NCBI GenBank assembly: GCA_039105265.1
Contig: JAPFFF010000022.1
Location: 1,860,001 to 1,924,000 of the forward strand
Direction of reading: 5' to 3'
Origin: Tritrichomonas musculus
Taxonomy: Eukaryota; Parabasalia; Tritrichomonadida; Tritrichomonadidae
DNA: 64,000 bases
In this document: positions 26,979 through 35,091 of the stretch, piece after piece
Layout of the letters: each line of letters begins with the position of its first letter
Position numbering within the stretch: position 1 is the stretch's first letter
Translations under genes and position numbers: made by a program
The notes under the pieces: model-generated
What the model saw: the letters and a program-made list of their open reading frames with translations, nothing else
Databases searched by the model: none
What the model was told of the DNA's origin: nothing

Positions 26979-27232
26979 CTTTCATACGACATTATTTTTT
27001 CCTTCATACTTTGTACTTCTTTTTTCTTTCTTTCACGATATGCCTTTTGCTGTTGTTTACGTGCTTCATTTCGTTCTTCAACAGTTGCATACTTTTGCTT
27101 TCTACCACGTTTTTCTGTTGTTTCAGTTTTTGCAGTATCAATATTTTTGAGGTTGTTGTTACTCTTGGACTTCTTCAACTTCTTGATGATAGCTGTTTCC
27201 TTGAACTCACCCAAATCTAAATTTTGGCTCAT
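26954..27232 (-). CDS. bZIP-like basic-region protein, element A
   Basis: The protein is 92 residues from the ATG at 27232 (MSQNLDLGEF), matched by the B homologue (MAGRLNFSEF). The key block is RGRKQKYAT followed by EERNEARKQQQKAYRERKKK, which has the spacing of a bZIP basic region (N..AR...AYRERKK). A short helix follows. It would bind DNA, perhaps as a transcription factor of the element. The leucine zipper is weak, so dimerisation is uncertain. It lies next to a tandem array that could hold its sites. This basic block is nearly identical in A and B, while the remainder differs. Confidence 0.7.
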   Translation of the reverse strand: MSQNLDLGEFKETAIIKKLKKSKSNNNLKNIDTAKTETTEKRGRKQKYATVEERNEARKQQQKAYRERKKKEVQSMKEKIMSYESKKVSHEE

Positions 27233-27308
27233 GATTTCATTTGAGAAAAAAAATTGAATTATTTTTGAAAATTGAATATTCGCAAACAAAATCACTTCAT
27301 TTTTTAAA

Positions 27309-27680
27309 ATGTCGCGTTCTGGAAATGACTTCAAAGAATTCCAAAAACAGCAAAAGCTTGCTATCAAAAATGCTCATGTTGAAATAGCCAATGCTATTAA
27401 AGAGGTGATATTTCTGTTCAACCAAAAAATAATAAACTCGACATCATCTAATGTCTGCACCATCTATGACCCTTTGATACAAGCAAACATGAACAAGATT
27501 GCTGAAGCACTTACTCAAATGAATCTCACTACCTGCGAGGTTTTTCATAAAAAGATTCCTCAATCTACAACACCAAAATCTATTGGCTTTCACGTGCCTA
27601 TAGTGCCTGACTCGCAAGAGACACAAGAAGAAGATGATGAAGATGAACAAGAAGCTTCATCTCCAAAAGACAAGGAGTAA
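27309..27680 (+). CDS. Unrecognised 123-residue acidic-tailed protein, element A
   Basis: The ATG follows TTCATTTTTTAAA. The N-terminal 85 residues are helical (FKEFQKQQKLAIKNAHVEI) and the tail is strongly acidic (EEDDEDEQE). I find no counterpart in B; the matching interval in B is taken by the SF3 helicase gene on the corresponding strand. It is followed by long T runs (27690-27770) that may hold poly(A) or termination signals for the two convergent genes. No function is assigned. Confidence 0.55.
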   Translation: MSRSGNDFKEFQKQQKLAIKNAHVEIANAIKEVIFLFNQKIINSTSSNVCTIYDPLIQANMNKIAEALTQMNLTTCEVFHKKIPQSTTPKSIGFHVPIVPDSQETQEEDDEDEQEASSPKDKE

Positions 27681-27707
27681 GAGTAAAAAAATAATTTTTT
27701 TTTAAGT

Positions 27708-27738
<31 letters not shown>

Positions 27739-27775
27739 TTTTTTTTTTTTTTAAGTTTTTTTTAATATGTCTTTT

Positions 27776-28300
27776 TTATACTATGCAATATTTTAAGCAT
27801 ACATGATAATTATTAACAAGCTCATTATATTCTTTATTATATACTTGTTTCAAGTCAATGACTACCTCTCCATTATCTTTAATAATCTTAATAGCATCTA
27901 TTTTTCTTATTGGATTGCTCTTAGCTGCACAACATCCAACATCTTCATTAAGTTGTACTTCAACCTCATTAACATGTAGTATTGCTTTGATGATGTTGCT
28001 AAGAGATTCAATAGGTACTATGATGCATTTCTTTGATATAATGTTAGCTAGTAGTGCTTTGTCTTGATTAAGTAGTATTTGTGCATATGCTTCAAGTATA
28101 ACATTACGTACATCTGGTTCAACTTCAACAGGTTCAGTTTGCACTCCGATGTCTCTTGTAATAACAATGTCTTCCTTGCCATCATCTCTCTTATTAATAA
28201 TAATGTTGTTGTTGATGTTTGATGTAGATGATGCAGCTGCTGATGGTTCTAAAGATACATTTGCTTGAACTCCATTGGTTGTACCCCTCTTCTTAATCAT
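27776..28300 (-). CDS. Conserved 174-residue protein, element A
   Basis: It aligns over its whole length with the 173-residue B protein: IKKRG...NGV.AN..LEP at the start, SSTSNINNNIIINKR, GKE.IVITRD, ILLNQDKALL and VYNKEYNELVNNYH at the end. The N-terminal 50 residues look disordered. The C-terminal 100 are helical with a CC pair (EDVGCCAAKSNPIR). I do not recognise a family. The strong conservation between two diverged elements shows that it is a real core gene. It sits at the edge of the structural gene block. Confidence 0.75.
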   Translation of the reverse strand: MIKKRGTTNGVQANVSLEPSAAASSTSNINNNIIINKRDDGKEDIVITRDIGVQTEPVEVEPDVRNVILEAYAQILLNQDKALLANIISKKCIIVPIESLSNIIKAILHVNEVEVQLNEDVGCCAAKSNPIRKIDAIKIIKDNGEVVIDLKQVYNKEYNELVNNYHVCLKYCIV

Positions 28301-28321
28301 TTAGGTTGGGAAAAAATAGGC

Positions 28322-28768
28322 TTAAAGTACTAAGTCTAGCTGTTCTCCAATAAACATGTCAAATGACTCAATATGGTATTTCTGCTTGAGAGCATCGATT
28401 TTTGGTTTATGACTTGTAGGAGCAGCTGCAATGGAGTAGTTGTAGTATTTGATTCCTTGATACTCTTGAGTGGTAGTGTTTCCATTTATGTAGAACTCTT
28501 CAAAATCTTCAGATATTTTTCTCCTTGAGTTAGGCTTAATAAATATTGAGTCAAGATCAAGTTCTTTGAGCTTATCTGGATAAAATCTGTGGCACTTGTC
28601 TTTTATCTTGATTGATACATAGAGTACTTTGCCTAAATAGCTCCATTCTCCTGCTTTCATTGGGTACTTGTCACAAAGTATCGAGAAATTACATTGTTTA
28701 GTATTTGGAGCACATTTTGCGCGAAGTTCATTGACATAGTCATAGACGTTTCTTGTTGTCATTTTCAT
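28322..28768 (-). CDS. Unrecognised 148-residue protein, element A
   Basis: The ATG at 28768 or the one at 28762 is the start; the second fits the T-rich leader plus AAA pattern better. The protein is mixed and slightly basic, with four cysteines in the first 30 residues region and a repeated KxxxC..Y pattern. B has an unrelated 240-residue coiled-coil gene at this place on the other strand, so this is an exchanged gene. No function is assigned. Confidence 0.55.
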   Translation of the reverse strand: MKMTTRNVYDYVNELRAKCAPNTKQCNFSILCDKYPMKAGEWSYLGKVLYVSIKIKDKCHRFYPDKLKELDLDSIFIKPNSRRKISEDFEEFYINGNTTTQEYQGIKYYNYSIAAAPTSHKPKIDALKQKYHIESFDMFIGEQLDLVL

Positions 28769-28792
28769 CTGGATAAAAAATTCAATAAAAAA

Positions 28793-29227
28793 TTAATAGA
28801 TGTTATTTTGGGTAAAGATATGCTGAGTAGGTCCATATCGAATATCTTGTTTATTATATTCTCTTGCTCTACCTTGCATTGGTGGTTTCTCAGGCTTCTT
28901 AAGATATTTTGGTAAGAGAGGTACTGGTTTATCTTTTTCACCTATATGTCGATAAAAACCACCATCTGTAATACTAACAGGAGGTTCACGAACAGGTTTG
29001 GTTATATGTTCTCGAGTATCTGGAAATCTAACAGGGTCCTCATGTTCAATAATCTGGGTAGGTGGTCGATTAATATATGGGTTGAAGGTTACAGAATAAG
29101 TATTAGTATTACTGAACACACCAAAATGTTGAAACTCTATGTCTTTATTTTTCATGGTAGCTTCATTATACATCATACCTTCTCTTCCAACAATCTCAGC
29201 ATGTGGGCTTCTATAATCATTCGACAT
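28793..29227 (-). CDS. Conserved proline-rich virion-type protein, element A
   Basis: The protein is 144 residues and aligns with the 143-residue B protein (NDYRSPHAEIVGREG, MYNEAT, HFGVFSNTNTYSVTFNP, REPPVS.TDG, YGPTQHIFTQNNIY). It is rich in proline and glycine and low in helix, like a cement or tail protein that lies extended on a capsid. It is immediately downstream of the major capsid gene in both elements, which supports a virion role. The leader TTTTATTTTATAGAAA precedes the ATG. Confidence 0.7.
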   Translation of the reverse strand: MSNDYRSPHAEIVGREGMMYNEATMKNKDIEFQHFGVFSNTNTYSVTFNPYINRPPTQIIEHEDPVRFPDTREHITKPVREPPVSITDGGFYRHIGEKDKPVPLLPKYLKKPEKPPMQGRAREYNKQDIRYGPTQHIFTQNNIY

Positions 29228-29254
29228 TTTCTATAAAATAAAATATACATCTTT

Positions 29255-30937
29255 TTACTCAGGGGTTGTTAAATCATAAGGACCAATACGTACTGATGGT
29301 GGCATACCATTAGGTCTAATTAAGATACTAATTGATATATCTGTTAATAAGCATAATAATGGAGGTGTATCTACTTCCTGTCTAAATGGATTATCTGCCT
29401 TTTGACTACATATCAATTCGAAGTTAATAGGTGCAAGACTTGAAAGACCTTGTTGATATGTTCCATCTGTTTCAGTAGGAAGACCTATGAAGAATGAGGA
29501 CCTATCATTTGGATAATAGCCTGTTGTGTTTTCATTATATTGATACTCATTCGCTAAACTTGCAATAACCTCTTTATTAAATCCATTTTGCTCTCCATTC
29601 ATGTTCATTGCATTCTGGCAATATTCGAGGAACTCTGGATACTTACCATTCGTACCAAATGCTTTAGCAGGAATATTATTGTAATTACCACAATTCATAT
29701 GAAATGCTTCAAACATAGGATTCTTGAAGTATGTCTTATGTGTATGCTTAAGTGGGAATAAGCAAAACATACTATCTACAAAATTAGGTGTAATAGTAAT
29801 AGTTGCTTTATCTTGTTCATTATTAAGAGGTCTTGTACAAGTGTAAAATGACATAATCTGTGTTGGGAATGTAAGTGGATGTTGAGGGTTAGCATATCTT
29901 TGAACAAGTGCTGTATATACAGATTCATGAATACCAAAACAAGGTATAATACTCGCACATTCTTCAATGGAATAATCAACAACACTCCAAGTTCTCCAAT
30001 CACTGTAAATAGTTCGGTCAACTCTTGCCTTAGTATTGTTAGCTCCTGCGACTTCATATGCTCCTCCATGATTTTCACCAACAGGTGGAAGATTCTTGGG
30101 GTGATTAATCTTATCCATTGCTATTTTTTCGGTACTTGTCCACATCCATATTGGTTCTCCAATAGGTCGAAATTCATTGGTAATTTCATCAACATTGAAG
30201 TCTTTCATTATATGTGGATTAGCAACCAAGCTCTTTTCAAAACCAACTGGACAATATACCATACCAGCTGTTGAAAAGTATAGACGTAATTCGATTTTAC
30301 CTGCAAATGCTGGCAAGTACTTGATATTAGATAAAGGTAAGAATCGTCGCAAATCAATCTTTAATCTAATTGTTTCAGTGACAGAAGTCACATCTTTGTT
30401 AAGATTTGCAACAAAACCACATCTCCTTCCATGAGTATCATTCCAAATATCCTTATGTCTTGCTTTACTATATATATCAGCTCTTTTAGTAACTTCATTT
30501 GCACAACATGCAGTTAAAAAGGATTCTTCACATCCAAAGTTCTGGGTATAAAGCGTCATACCATTAGCTACAATTTCATACTTCTCAACAGCATCTCGAG
30601 CATCCTTAAAACCAAACCATACCTTACCAAAATTATAACCACTGACATTTTCTAAATCACTTAGAATTGGCTTGTCTATTTTTATCATCACTCTCATATC
30701 TGCTCGAATAAATCCATTATATATATCAGCAGTATTATGAGTATTAGGAGAGATAATACATGTTGTATAGGAACCACTCTTAATTGGTGGTGATGGTGAA
30801 TACGAAGTTTGTGGATTTAATGAGTATGCCTTATTAGTATCACTAAGTGCTATGCAATTATCGACAACATCAAAGTAAGATGCAATCTGAGTACAAACCT
30901 CTGCTGAGGTTTTCATATAGGATTCCTTGTTAAGCAT
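29255..30937 (-). CDS. Major capsid protein, double jelly-roll type, element A
   Basis: The protein is 560 residues and strongly alike the B protein throughout (KTSAEVC.QIASYFDVVD at the start, VWFGFKDARDAVEKYEIVANG near 130, FGCEESFLTACCANE, LKIDLRRFLPLSNIKYLPAF near 215, and a C-terminal ISIL..PNGMPP). The beta-rich composition, length and place in the gene order fit the double jelly-roll capsid protein of Polintons, which forms hexon-like trimers. Its leader TTTTTCTATCTAAA ends at the ATG. It lies between two virion-type genes and is the best structural marker of the element. Confidence 0.85.
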   Translation of the reverse strand: MLNKESYMKTSAEVCTQIASYFDVVDNCIALSDTNKAYSLNPQTSYSPSPPIKSGSYTTCIISPNTHNTADIYNGFIRADMRVMIKIDKPILSDLENVSGYNFGKVWFGFKDARDAVEKYEIVANGMTLYTQNFGCEESFLTACCANEVTKRADIYSKARHKDIWNDTHGRRCGFVANLNKDVTSVTETIRLKIDLRRFLPLSNIKYLPAFAGKIELRLYFSTAGMVYCPVGFEKSLVANPHIMKDFNVDEITNEFRPIGEPIWMWTSTEKIAMDKINHPKNLPPVGENHGGAYEVAGANNTKARVDRTIYSDWRTWSVVDYSIEECASIIPCFGIHESVYTALVQRYANPQHPLTFPTQIMSFYTCTRPLNNEQDKATITITPNFVDSMFCLFPLKHTHKTYFKNPMFEAFHMNCGNYNNIPAKAFGTNGKYPEFLEYCQNAMNMNGEQNGFNKEVIASLANEYQYNENTTGYYPNDRSSFFIGLPTETDGTYQQGLSSLAPINFELICSQKADNPFRQEVDTPPLLCLLTDISISILIRPNGMPPSVRIGPYDLTTPE

Positions 30938-30954
30938 TTTAGATAGAAAAAAAT

Positions 30955-31506
30955 TTACATCATATCTTCAAAGATGCGATTTCTCCTACCAATAGGTCTC
31001 ATAGGTATATATTGAGGTTGTTGTTCTTCTTCATATTGTTGTGGCGGTTCTTCAGGAACATACTGTTGTCTTGGTTTACTCATCCTTTTATCAACAACCT
31101 CCTTTATCATACGTCTCTGTTCTTTCTTCTCTCGACTTATCTTCATTTCTTCACCTAGTGATTTTAGCTGTTTTAGTATTTCCTCATTCACAGTAGGGTC
31201 ATAAACTTGGCTTTGTTGAGTTTTTCGAGGTTTTGGAGGTTTTCGTGCAGCTTTCGAACTTATTGGCTTTCTTGGCTTTTCTTCAAGTTCCTCATGTTCT
31301 TCACTGTCTGAGTTTTCTTGAGTTTCTTCGTTATTTTCACTTTCTGAGTTTTCTTGATATTCTCGAGTTATTGGAGTTTTTCGCTGTTTTACAATATACT
31401 TGTCTTTGGTTTTTGTAGGTAAAACTTCCCAATCTGGGTCATCCCTTCCATTCAACCATTTATGAATAACTGCAAGTCTCTTAGAACCTGTTAGATGTTT
31501 TGACAT
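30955..31506 (-). CDS. Charged virion-associated protein, element A
   Basis: The protein is 183 residues. The conserved N terminus MSKHLTGSKRLAVI and the block DDPDWEVLPT are shared with B. A glutamate/asparagine-rich middle, a lysine/proline-rich section, a short helix near 110-140 and a QQ/PP-rich tail ending in GRRNRIFEDMM follow. The tail RRNRIF(E/D)D is also kept in B. It lies between the major and minor capsid genes. A scaffold or core role is inferred from position and charge; a shorter relative is seen in element E. Confidence 0.65.
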   Translation of the reverse strand: MSKHLTGSKRLAVIHKWLNGRDDPDWEVLPTKTKDKYIVKQRKTPITREYQENSESENNEETQENSDSEEHEELEEKPRKPISSKAARKPPKPRKTQQSQVYDPTVNEEILKQLKSLGEEMKISREKKEQRRMIKEVVDKRMSKPRQQYVPEEPPQQYEEEQQPQYIPMRPIGRRNRIFEDMM

Positions 31507-31553
31507 TTAAAATAAACAAAAAAGTCCAAAAATTTAGTTTTTTTGAGTTTTCA

Positions 31554-32009
31554 TTAGATGTAGGTTCTCGCCCGATTGTTGGTAGTAAAGTCACTCTCTT
31601 GTAATGATCTAGACGAAAATGCTGGCTTTTCAAGAGGTGCTCCAACTGATTCACCTTTTGCAGATTTATTAATTGATGATAAGGCAGTTTTCACTTTTCC
31701 ATCTGGGACATATTTTAATGCTGTGTCAGCTATGTTTGCTAATTTATTTCTTGTACTATCGCTCAAGTAGCTTTCACCAAGACCTCTCGCAACTGAACCA
31801 ATAACACCAGCATGCTTGGTTAATCCACCTGCTGAAGCATCCAATATTTTACTTGCAAGACCTCCAGTAAAACTATCTGCAGCTCCCATTAATAATTTAC
31901 CACCTAAACCTACTCCTCCTTTTATTATCGTTTGCCATGGAGAAAATTCTTTTTGTTTAGCATAATTTGGCTTCCAATAATCTTCTTCTGAATGAAGTTT
32001 AATTCCCAT
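31554..32009 (-). CDS. Minor capsid-like amphipathic protein, element A
   Basis: The protein is 151 residues. The region from about 30 to 110 is glycine/alanine/serine-rich with amphipathic helices (GGVGLGGKLLMGAADSFTGG, LGESYLSDSTRNKLANIAD). The B protein of 132 residues aligns here (LGSQLLMGAANSATGG, FLSDNMRNKISNVAD). This composition is typical of protein VI-like minor capsid proteins that contact membranes. It is next to the ATPase and on the same strand. Confidence 0.65.
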   Translation of the reverse strand: MGIKLHSEEDYWKPNYAKQKEFSPWQTIIKGGVGLGGKLLMGAADSFTGGLASKILDASAGGLTKHAGVIGSVARGLGESYLSDSTRNKLANIADTALKYVPDGKVKTALSSINKSAKGESVGAPLEKPAFSSRSLQESDFTTNNRARTYI

Positions 32010-32027
32010 TTAAAAAATAATAAAAAA

Positions 32028-32894
32028 TTATTCAAAATAGTACTTATTAGCAGAAATATTCATTACGAACTTCTCATGTGGTTCTTTATGTTGTAGGTAC
32101 TCAGCTACTGTCTGTTTAGTATTTAATGAGTTATTTGTTTGTTGCAACAAGCTCGTAAAATCTTCCTCACTATATCCTGTATAACATATTATATCTGTTG
32201 CTAACCTTTTAGCATTCATATGAACAAATCGAATAGTTTGGATAGCCATGATACATGTTAAATTATAGTGTCTTGTCTTGGTTAACAACTTGATAAATTC
32301 ACTATTACCATTCTTTAATAAATCACTACCTGCACAATCATCTAGTATCAATAATGTGTTATATGGATATGATGATGTTTCATACTTGACTAACTTATTG
32401 GCTATATATATTATTTTATCATTGAGCTCATTTAAATGATGCTTCTCAATGAGCCTCCTCATTTCGTCATTGGTCTCTTTCATTCGAGATAATACATATT
32501 TGACAATGGCATAATACTTTATCTTTCTTCGAAGATGTCTTTTAAGATAACTCATTAATTCTCTTTCCTTTACATAATCGATTCTTGATTGTATCTGTTT
32601 ATTAAGTGTTTCAGCTGTTTTATCCATTTTACCAGAGCTTGAGCAAAATATTATCTTTTGGTAGTATGGATGTTTAAACAACCTCTCTGTTATCATAATA
32701 TGTCTCCATATCCAAAAACTTTTACCAGCACCTGGTTTACCAATTAAAAAGTATATACCATTTGTGCTAAAAGGATAATCAGGTGATAATGGTTTAATCA
32801 AAGCACCATCTATCTCTTTCATGTTCTTCCGTAAGGTCTCTTTAATCAATGTTTCTACTTTATTTATTAGTTCTGCACTTGGGGGTTCATCCAT
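32028..32894 (-). CDS. Packaging ATPase (FtsK/HerA type), element A
   Basis: The protein is 288 residues. The Walker A motif is GKPGAGKS (about 52-59) and the Walker B motif is TLLILDDCAGSD (about 183), with TKTRHYN and a glutamine-containing AIQTIRF downstream as in the packaging ATPases of Polintons and related viruses. It is nearly colinear with the B protein. It would drive DNA into the capsid. It lies 10 bp from the integrase gene, in a run of genes on the same strand that may be read from closely spaced individual promoters. Confidence 0.9.
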   Translation of the reverse strand: MDEPPSAELINKVETLIKETLRKNMKEIDGALIKPLSPDYPFSTNGIYFLIGKPGAGKSFWIWRHIMITERLFKHPYYQKIIFCSSSGKMDKTAETLNKQIQSRIDYVKERELMSYLKRHLRRKIKYYAIVKYVLSRMKETNDEMRRLIEKHHLNELNDKIIYIANKLVKYETSSYPYNTLLILDDCAGSDLLKNGNSEFIKLLTKTRHYNLTCIMAIQTIRFVHMNAKRLATDIICYTGYSEEDFTSLLQQTNNSLNTKQTVAEYLQHKEPHEKFVMNISANKYYFE

Positions 32895-32904
32895 TTACAA
32901 ATTT

Positions 32905-34059
32905 TTAAATGTATTTCATAATTTTATCTGGTATTGGTTTGCCCTCAACCTTTTGACCTGCTTTAATTTGTCGTTCATAATTTTTCTTTTGTTCCAACCA
33001 ATATTGTCTTTCTGCCGTACCAAGTACTAATGGATTACCTCTCCTTACATCTCTAATAGTTTGTCTAGCAAAGGCATCATCACCTTCGACTCCTTCCCAT
33101 TTTAAATCATACTTACCAGTATCTTCATCAAAGTTATATATTTTTTCAATAATACCTTCTTTACCTTCATTTAGTCTTTCAGCTACTTTAATCCTTTTGT
33201 CTCTTGTCCTTAACAACCTATATCCAGGGAATGAACTTGTTGAACCATCTTTGGACTTGACCACAAACTGGTTACCTTTTTGCGAGTCAACTATATAAGA
33301 CTCATTAGACAAATTACTTCTTCTTTTACCAAATGGTTCTTTTTCGAGTACTAACCTGACCTTCTCACCTGGATTAAAATGGTATGGATTAATGCGTGCA
33401 TTCTTTTGTATGTACTTTATTTCATCCTCTGGAGTAATATCATTAGGTGCTTTATTATCTAAAGACCTATGAGGAGAGTTGTTATATATGTTGACCAAAT
33501 CATGCATCTCCTTTGGTTGAATAAACCTATTTTCACCAATAGCATCTCTTATGGTTCTCATAAACCTATTAATAATGCCAAGTACATTATGGTTATTCTC
33601 AGTTGTTGTTCGGTATTTTATGTTCTTCTCTCTCATGAAGTCTAAGACTGTTGATGATAAATATGCTGCATCCTCATCACTTGTTATCGAATATACATGA
33701 GGTACATCATTAACAAATTTATGAAGTGCTGTTAATACTTCTCTTGCTCCTTTACCATTCATAGGATATGCATATGCTTTTCTGGTGTTGATATTGATGA
33801 ACATTAGATAATTCAACCCACCTGCCTCTTTATTATTAATGAAGGTATCCATTTGATAACCATGAGGATGTTTGGATACAATAGGAATAAATTGTGCTTT
33901 AGGTACTCTCTTATCATGTACTACTTTTTCATCAAAGTATTTCTTTGCTTCGTCTTCATTTAGATTCTCTTGTTTTGCCATGCTAAGGTATTTGTCCAAG
34001 GTCTTCCATTTAGCTTTGTTGTATAATTTTTCATATGGGCTTGGTTCTTCTTTACTCAT
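32905..34059 (-). CDS. rve-family integrase with chromodomain-like C terminus, element A
   Basis: The protein is 384 residues. The RNase H-like core includes GYQMDTFINN (about 70), YLMFININTRKAYAYPM, ITSDEDAAYLS (about 130) and LGIINRFMRTIRD (about 168), which is the layout of Polinton/retroviral-type integrases. The C-terminal part has KVRLV, then a chromo/tudor-like segment (GIIEKIYNF, KYDLKWEG) near 305-330. The enzyme would cut and join the ends that begin AGTAGTA. B carries a close homologue. Family assignment is firm from the core pattern; target choice is unknown. Confidence 0.88.
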   Translation of the reverse strand: MSKEEPSPYEKLYNKAKWKTLDKYLSMAKQENLNEDEAKKYFDEKVVHDKRVPKAQFIPIVSKHPHGYQMDTFINNKEAGGLNYLMFININTRKAYAYPMNGKGAREVLTALHKFVNDVPHVYSITSDEDAAYLSSTVLDFMREKNIKYRTTTENNHNVLGIINRFMRTIRDAIGENRFIQPKEMHDLVNIYNNSPHRSLDNKAPNDITPEDEIKYIQKNARINPYHFNPGEKVRLVLEKEPFGKRRSNLSNESYIVDSQKGNQFVVKSKDGSTSSFPGYRLLRTRDKRIKVAERLNEGKEGIIEKIYNFDEDTGKYDLKWEGVEGDDAFARQTIRDVRRGNPLVLGTAERQYWLEQKKNYERQIKAGQKVEGKPIPDKIMKYI

Positions 34060-34065
34060 TTATTT

Positions 34066-35067
34066 TTAAATAAACATCTTATCGTATTGAAGGAATTGCA
34101 TTTCGATTACAAATGAATCATTTGGAGGTAGTTTTGTTGGACAATTATAATGGGCATCACTATAGAAGTCTATCCAAAACCTTTGGTCCATTGAGTTTAA
34201 CTTGAAGTACTTAATCGGACTATATTCAACATCACTATCTCCAATATAGTTATGTAATGCTTGTTCACCTATCGATGAATATATTTTGCATGATTGTCTG
34301 TCCCATATATTATCAAATATTAATGTCTTACTCCATGTTTGATATTTTTCTGGTTTATTTTGAAATATGCCATTACCTATATTAAACACATCTGCAAAGT
34401 CATCATTCCAGGATTTAAGTTGGAAAAAGTTCATATATGGTGCAGTATACTCCCAATCTCGTTCATTCTTACTATTGTTATAGTAGTATTTATGGTTCCC
34501 TGCTTTATTTCTTTCTGTATAAATGATTTCATGAAAACCATTTTTATCATAGTATCCATCGGTTTGTATATCTCTATCCTGTATATCATCATCATTTTGA
34601 ACAAATTTGTCTAATGTTGAAGTTTTAATGTATGACTTGAATGCACGATTAACTGCATCAAAAAATCCACGTAAATCTCCATCGACTGACACCCAATCAA
34701 TGACTTTGAAGCACCCATATTCATGATTTGAACCAGTTATATAGTCTTCTTTTAGTGTTCCATCATTCCATGTTCCACCACAAACAAACTCATATGTTTT
34801 CTTATGTATCTTATATATTTCAATCTCTACTTCCATTTTGCGTCTTCTCTTAATGATATGTGCTGAACGAACGCCAACAATAGATTCCCCTTTGTTTGCA
34901 GTTGACCATTCTGGTGGGAAATTAAACCAATACCTATTAAACTTAGCTTTATCATGTTGAGCATCCTCAAGGAAGTAGGCTGTTTCGATTGGAAGAGGTG
35001 TATTACCATCATTAACTATATTATCTCGATTAGGATATAAAGTGTTAACACTTGGTGGTAATTCCAT
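34066..35067 (-). CDS. Conserved 333-residue protein beside the integrase, element A
   Basis: It aligns end to end with the 323-residue B protein: MELPP.V.T at the start, PIETAYFLEDAQ, FNRYWFNFPPEWSTANKGE, IVGVRS, RDIQTDGYYD, FDNIWDRQSCKIYSS.GEQ.LHNYIGDS and KLPPNDSFVIEMQFLQYDKM. It is aromatic and beta-rich without catalytic-looking motifs. I do not recognise it. A penton or minor capsid protein is possible, as Polintons usually encode one near the integrase and protease, but this cannot be shown here. Its ATG follows TTTTTATTCAACTCGAA. Confidence 0.7.
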   Translation of the reverse strand: MELPPSVNTLYPNRDNIVNDGNTPLPIETAYFLEDAQHDKAKFNRYWFNFPPEWSTANKGESIVGVRSAHIIKRRRKMEVEIEIYKIHKKTYEFVCGGTWNDGTLKEDYITGSNHEYGCFKVIDWVSVDGDLRGFFDAVNRAFKSYIKTSTLDKFVQNDDDIQDRDIQTDGYYDKNGFHEIIYTERNKAGNHKYYYNNSKNERDWEYTAPYMNFFQLKSWNDDFADVFNIGNGIFQNKPEKYQTWSKTLIFDNIWDRQSCKIYSSIGEQALHNYIGDSDVEYSPIKYFKLNSMDQRFWIDFYSDAHYNCPTKLPPNDSFVIEMQFLQYDKMFI

Positions 35068-35091
35068 TTCGAGTTGAATAAAAAGTCTTTA

